Of a stretch of DNA of 64,000 nt, positions 60,202 through 64,000 are shown in pieces. How positions within the stretch are numbered: position 1 is the first letter of the stretch; the number at the start of each line of letters is the position of its first letter. Source of the stretch: Alkalibacillus almallahensis (GTDB taxonomy: Bacteria; Bacillota; Bacilli; Bacillales; Alkalibacillaceae); NCBI RefSeq assembly GCF_011761495.1, contig NZ_JAASRU010000012.1, forward strand, positions 22,387 to 86,386, written 5' to 3'. Below the pieces are notes generated by a model. That model had not been told where the DNA came from. It saw only the letters and a list, made by a program, of their open reading frames with translations, and ran no database searches. The translations under genes were made by a program, and so were the position numbers.

Positions 60202-61443
60202 ATGTCAAAGAGACGTGTAGTCGTGACAGGCTTAGGCACAGTCTCACCTGTCGGTAATGATGTTGAAACAATGTGGCAAAATATTCTTGATGGTTATGTT
60301 GGCATTGATGGTGTGACAAAAGTTGACGCTGATGAGTTTCCAGCGAAAATCGCAGCTGAACTAAAAGATTTTGATCCTGGAAATTACATGGACAAGCGTG
60401 ATGCGAAGAAGATGGACTTATTTACGCAATATGCAGTCGCTGCATCGAAAATGGCGATTGAAGATGCGAATTTAACGATTGATGAAAGCAATGCGGATCG
60501 CACGGGTGTGTGGATTGGATCAGGAATCGGCGGTATGACTACTTACGAAGAGCAGTTTCGTAAGTTTTTAGATAAGGGTCAACGTCGTGTCAGTCCATTC
60601 TTCGTACCGATGATGATTCCAGATATGGCAGCTGGACAAGTGTCAATTATGTTTGGCGCAAAAGGGATTAATTCATGCACGGTTACAGCATGTGCTTCAG
60701 GTACGAACTCGATTGGCGATGCGTTTAAAGTGATTGAGCGCGGCGATGCAGATACGATGATTACTGGTGGTGCAGAATCACCGATTAATAATATGTCATT
60801 TGCTGGATTCTCTAGTTCGAAAGCTTTAACGACGAATCAAGATCCAAAAACAGCAAGTCGTCCATTTGATCAAGATCGTGATGGGTTTGTTATGGGCGAA
60901 GGTGCTGGTATCTTAATTTTAGAATCACTTGAATCAGCAGAAGCTCGTGGCGCGAGAATTTATGCAGAAATAGTTGGCTATGGCTCAACAGGTGATGCGT
61001 ATCATATTACTGCACCAGCCCCTGAAGGAGAAGGTGCTGCCCGTGCAATGCAACAGGCAATGGATGATGCTGAGATGAACGCTGATGCGATTCAATATAT
61101 TAACGCTCACGGAACAAGTACAGCTTATAATGACCAATACGAAACACAGGCGGTAAAGACGGTATTTGGTGATCATGCTTATGAGTTAGCGATGAGCTCA
61201 ACGAAATCAATGACGGGTCATTTATTAGGTGCTGCAGGTGGATTAGAAGCAATTATCTCGATCTTAGCGTTACAAGATCAGATTATGCCTCCAACTGTTA
61301 ATTACGATACACCTGATCCTGAATGTGATTTAGATTACGTGGCAAATGAAAAACGTGACGCCGAGTTACATGCAGTGATGAGTAACTCACTTGGCTTTGG
61401 TGGACACAATGCATCACTTGTATTCAAAACGTATCAGTCCTAA
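60202..61443 (+). CDS. fabF: Beta-ketoacyl-ACP synthase II
   Basis: Elongating condensing enzyme of 413 residues with Cys164 in [11 protein letters not shown], His in [11 protein letters not shown] and [12 protein letters not shown]. Start ATG 60202 follows ATAGGAGG; the longer frame from 60193 has no site. Lies 36 bases beyond fabH, as in B. subtilis. Confidence 0.96.
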   Translation: MSKRRVVVTGLGTVSPVGNDVETMWQNILDGYVGIDGVTKVDADEFPAKIAAELKDFDPGNYMDKRDAKKMDLFTQYAVAASKMAIEDANLTIDESNADRTGVWIGSGIGGMTTYEEQFRKFLDKGQRRVSPFFVPMMIPDMAAGQVSIMFGAKGINSCTVTACASGTNSIGDAFKVIERGDADTMITGGAESPINNMSFAGFSSSKALTTNQDPKTASRPFDQDRDGFVMGEGAGILILESLESAEARGARIYAEIVGYGSTGDAYHITAPAPEGEGAARAMQQAMDDAEMNADAIQYINAHGTSTAYNDQYETQAVKTVFGDHAYELAMSSTKSMTGHLLGAAGGLEAIISILALQDQIMPPTVNYDTPDPECDLDYVANEKRDAELHAVMSNSLGFGGHNASLVFKTYQS

Positions 61444-61456
61444 TATTATTTTATGT

Positions 61457-61498
61457 AAAAGCCTAATCCTCATTAATTAATGAGGATTAGGCTTTTTT
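61457..61498. terminator. Terminator of fabH-fabF
   Basis: Twenty-base perfect palindrome arms (61457-61476 and 61477-61496) and T-run. The 227-bp space from 61499 to 61725 holds nothing I can identify apart from a short inverted repeat near 61575. Confidence 0.9.
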
Positions 61499-61725
61499 GT
61501 TTTGATAAGACGACTCAATAATTCGTAAGATTCTCAGGAACGATTGGTGTGGTCGCACGTATGTAAATAGGGTTTCTCAATAGTTGTGAGAATAGTTCAT
61601 AAGGTGATTGATCAATTATTTAACATACAATTATCATGTTTAATGGCATTCTCTCATATCCTTAAATAACCTAATTATTTTAGTCAGACACCATGGACGG
61701 GCATCGAAGAATAGGAGATGCACGT

Positions 61726-61932
61726 ATGTGGGCGTTATTTTTATTTTTTATAGGGTTTGGTTTCACATGTGTAGGAGCGGTTTCGTTAATTGGTTATATG
61801 AATTTTCTGCCGGTAGGGATGAATTTTATTGATTTTTTAATGTTTGTTTACAAACGACCAGAATGCTACATGCTCCCAATTGGCGTTATTTTCATTATGT
61901 TGGCTATGTATAAAAACCCATTCGGCTCATAA
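61726..61932 (+). CDS. Small membrane protein
   Basis: Sixty-eight residues with two helices (about 3-24 and 48-62) and a PVGMNFIDFLMFVYKRPECY loop. AGGAG precedes ATG 61726. No family recognised. Confidence 0.6.
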   Translation: MWALFLFFIGFGFTCVGAVSLIGYMNFLPVGMNFIDFLMFVYKRPECYMLPIGVIFIMLAMYKNPFGS

Positions 61933-62003
61933 AATTAGGAATAAAAATGTGCCACTTGGTGATAATGAGCATAAATGGAAAAACGTCAAAGTGAGGGATG
62001 ACG

Positions 62004-62759
62004 ATGATCTATGTTCATGATATTTGGGTGAACTGGTTTGAAGGCGAGGAAAACGGTTATAATGTGTGCCATTTTTATGAATGGCGCAAACAAGACTCAA
62101 TTGAATTACTGGACCAAGTACCCGTTGTGTATGTGACGCAAGCTCTTTTCGATTACATAGAAAACGATATGTCAGATTTGCCGGAATCCTTATTAGATGC
62201 TGTCTATAAAAGGGCTTATTTAAAGAAAAAGCATAAGAGGCTTGCGTTAGATTATTGCTTTGTCATCACAGACAATGAACATGTGCTTGTAGTGGATACA
62301 CTTGGTTATCAAATTCCAGTACGAAAAAGTCGGGTGATTCCGCGTCAGGAACGGTTGATTTTAGACTTGATTTCACATAAAACACCACAAGATTTTTCAT
62401 TTAAACCTAAGCGGAAATCCGTTACAAGTCATTTATTATCACTGGAACCGAAGTATATGACAGGTTTAACACGTAAAGAGCGTCAACTTAAACATTTATT
62501 AATGTTGATGATCGATCAAATTGGTCAATCTGGACGGCTAGATGAATTACGGTATTGGTTAACAGAATGGCGTCCAGAGGAATATAGTCGTATTCAGCAA
62601 ATGACTTTTGAAGATGGATACACTTATTTAGTGGATGCAGCAAAACATGGTTGGGGAACGAAACATGATGAAATGTGTGAAAAGATGGCAAAGGGCCAAC
62701 CGTTTTTTGAGCGTTTATGGGAAATGGAACAACAAAAGAAAAATGTTCTGGAGAAGTGA
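62004..62759 (+). CDS. yjbA: YjbA-family (UPF0736) protein
   Basis: Soluble protein of 251 residues beginning MIYVHDIWVNWFEGEENGYN, close to B. subtilis YjbA in my recollection, with DTLGYQIPVRKSRVIPRQE mid-protein. ATG 62004 has GAGGG six bases upstream; ATG 61998 is too close. Follows fabF at the same place as in B. subtilis. Function unknown. Confidence 0.88.
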   Translation: MIYVHDIWVNWFEGEENGYNVCHFYEWRKQDSIELLDQVPVVYVTQALFDYIENDMSDLPESLLDAVYKRAYLKKKHKRLALDYCFVITDNEHVLVVDTLGYQIPVRKSRVIPRQERLILDLISHKTPQDFSFKPKRKSVTSHLLSLEPKYMTGLTRKERQLKHLLMLMIDQIGQSGRLDELRYWLTEWRPEEYSRIQQMTFEDGYTYLVDAAKHGWGTKHDEMCEKMAKGQPFFERLWEMEQQKKNVLEK

Positions 62760-62785
62760 TGAGCTAATTAGGCTCATCACTTTTT
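62755..62785 (+). terminator. Terminator of yjbA
   Basis: Ten-pair perfect stem (62755-62764 with 62772-62781) and T-run; it overlaps the stop codon and lies against the converging gene. Confidence 0.85.
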
Positions 62786-63119
62786 AAATGGTTTCATTAA
62801 GGTGAGCGCCGGATTTGTAGCGTAAAAGTAAAGGTGAGATGAGTGCTAAACAGCCTGACATGGCAAATGCGAAGACGAACGTTTCTGCCAGCATATTATA
62901 AAAAGAATAACGGTAAAATACGATGCTAAATGCAAACAAAGAAACTGATAAAAAGACAACAATTATAATTAGCCATGTGAAGAATGATGCAGTTGTCAGT
63001 TGATAACTCGTACTACAATGTGAACAATGAATTAGCTTTTCCCGATCCAAGGGTGGAAGCGTTAAGTCGACTAGTTTAAAGTGATCGATTGGTTTTTGAC
63101 AGGTTTTACAATTTTTCAT
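62784..63119 (-). CDS. Zinc-ribbon membrane protein (CxxC-x24-CxxC)
   Basis: About 111 residues: cysteines in CKTCQ and CSHC at 4-7 and 32-35 form a zinc ribbon, followed by two helices (about 47-68 and 76-98) and a basic tail. Architecture like the cxxc_20_cxxc family of Bacillaceae, though the spacing is 24. GAGAGG precedes ATG 63119. Confidence 0.7.
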   Translation of the reverse strand: MKNCKTCQKPIDHFKLVDLTLPPLDREKLIHCSHCSTSYQLTTASFFTWLIIIVVFLSVSLFAFSIVFYRYSFYNMLAETFVFAFAMSGCLALISPLLLRYKSGAHLNETI

Positions 63120-63309
63120 AGACACCTCTCAATAAGATTTATATCTGAATTTTAACACATTGAATTGATTGTTTGTATTTATAAATGTAAAATATCACCA
63201 GAAGCATCCTTGTAATAAATGAATTTAAATGTTATCGGTTCTCCACTATATCTAAATAGGTGAATTTTTCTGGTGCAATAATTTTGTGAGTAAGATGGGT
63301 TAAACGAAG

Positions 63310-63402
63310 CTAGAAAGCATAGTAAGTTGCAATGGCAATAGCAGACAAAACAACAAAAATGCCAAGAAAAGTCCAGATTGCGATTATGATCCATTTACGC
63401 AT
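63310..63402 (-). CDS. Single-helix membrane peptide of 30 residues
   Basis: MRKWIIIAIWTFLGIFVVLS opens a basic-then-hydrophobic peptide. AAGGTG lies ten bases before ATG 63402. The longer open frame on this strand (63179-63394) is Cys/His-rich and unlike a protein, so I prefer this one. Real but tentative. Confidence 0.4.
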   Translation of the reverse strand: MRKWIIIAIWTFLGIFVVLSAIAIATYYAF

Positions 63403-63653
63403 CAACGATCAACACCTTTTTTGATTTTACTACATTTCAATCTTTTTATTACCTAAAGTTTAACATATATGTTATCACTATCAATTTCAGTCTCCAGAAT
63501 TTTTTAAAAAATAAGGATACCGAACCGTTTAATGTGTTTATTTACATTTCACACATTTTTGATGTTTTTTCTACTTTATACGAGAAGTGGTAGGTGAAAA
63601 GGTACCCAAATAAAAATTATGAGACATAATTAATTTATTGAGAGAGGGTTTAT

Positions 63654-63845
63654 ATGAATACAAAGTGTTTTCTCTTATTTGATATCATTTTTCATAGCTT
63701 TATTTTGATCCTTGGAGTTGCTTGGTTATATTTAGCTTGGAATGGGTTATCCGAATCATTAGTTTATATTGTGTTAGGTGGTTCGTTTGTTATTGAAGCA
63801 GTTGTACGCTTTGGGTTTTTAATTAAGTCTAATTTAAATACATAA
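63654..63845 (+). CDS. Small membrane protein
   Basis: Sixty-three residues with two helices (about 7-28 and 34-56). GAGAGGG precedes ATG 63654. No family recognised. Confidence 0.6.
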   Translation: MNTKCFLLFDIIFHSFILILGVAWLYLAWNGLSESLVYIVLGGSFVIEAVVRFGFLIKSNLNT

Positions 63846-63899
63846 TATAGAATACTTAGTTAGATATCTCGATATAACTGAAATAGAACAATGTCTGAA

Positions 63900-63929
63900 A
63901 AAGAAAAGAGGCTGGGACATAACTAGCTA
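63900..63929. repeat. GAGGCTGGGACATAA-type intergenic element
   Basis: AGAGGCTGGGACATAACT resembles a short sequence I recall seeing in many intergenic regions of staphylococci and other low-GC Gram-positives. It stands directly before a terminator. Confidence 0.4.
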
Positions 63930-63940
63930 AAAATAACGTA

Positions 63941-63985
63941 AAAAAGGCACCAACCATAAAAAATATATGGTTTGGTGCCTTTTTC
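63941..63985. terminator. Bidirectional terminator near the window end
   Basis: Arms AAAAAGGCACCAACCATA and its near complement TATGGTTTGGTGCCTTTTT, A/T runs at both ends. Confidence 0.85.
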
Positions 63986-64000
63986 TTGCTTGAATCATCA

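Noticed and set aside
63179..63394. Minus-strand open frame of 71 codons
   Set aside because: It is full of Cys, His and Tyr, has no ribosome binding site, and overlaps a better 30-residue membrane peptide frame.

Overview
The window looks like a chromosome segment of a low-GC Gram-positive bacterium of the Bacillaceae, probably halotolerant, carrying one complete-looking temperate siphovirus prophage. The evidence is gene order: yisL, degV (yitS), yitT, an ipi-like gene, a small yizC-like gene, yitU, then after the prophage yitV and yitW, and finally fabH, fabF and yjbA. This follows the order I recall for Bacillus subtilis, with local insertions. Acidic proteins, AGGAGG-type ribosome binding sites and sigma-A-like promoters fit. 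I cannot name the genus. All family assignments are from reading the sequence; no database was searched.

Left chromosomal arm (1-16930). A siderophore uptake operon (two FecCD permeases, the first cut by the window edge, an ATPase and a FhuF-like reductase) converges on ornithine aminotransferase rocD. Between them lies an unusual array of eight short repeats spaced every 20-21 bp. Then come yisL, a membrane-anchored alpha-amylase-like protein that has lost catalytic residues, degV and yitT (divergent), a BsuPI-domain lipoprotein where B. subtilis has ipi, an Nfu N-domain protein, a D-amino-acid transaminase, a phosphonate-type ABC operon (phnD-phnC-phnE-phnE), two tiny genes and the HAD phosphatase yitU.

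Prophage (16931-55962). It is bounded by a 15-bp direct repeat and by paired 11-bp-spaced integrase arm repeats at both ends. Leftward genes: integrase, an ImmA protease, two probable cargo genes and the CI-like repressor. An apparent LexA box sits inside the immA-int promoter, so DNA damage should raise both genes. Rightward genes: Cro-like regulator, a recombination module (SbcC-like zinc-hook ATPase, RecT, MBL-fold protein), DnaD-like initiator and DnaC-like loader, RuvC-like resolvase, SSB, ArpU-like late regulator, terminase, portal, head, connector, tail, tape measure, Dit, Tal, XhlA-like protein, amidase and holin. The tail tube gene appears to use a +1 frameshift at CCC-TAA to add an FN3 domain. 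Cargo includes a reverse-strand membrane micro-protein, a DUF5677-like protein and, at the right end, a Panacea-type toxin-antitoxin pair behind an exact 10-bp repeat array.

The attachment site appears to split the yitV promoter: the -35 stays on the left flank and the -10 lies in the core, so lysogeny may change yitV-yitW expression.

Right arm (55963-64000). It holds yitV, yitW, uppP, a Gly/Tyr-rich protein, a yjzD-like gene, fabH-fabF behind a FapR-like operator, yjbA and several small membrane proteins.
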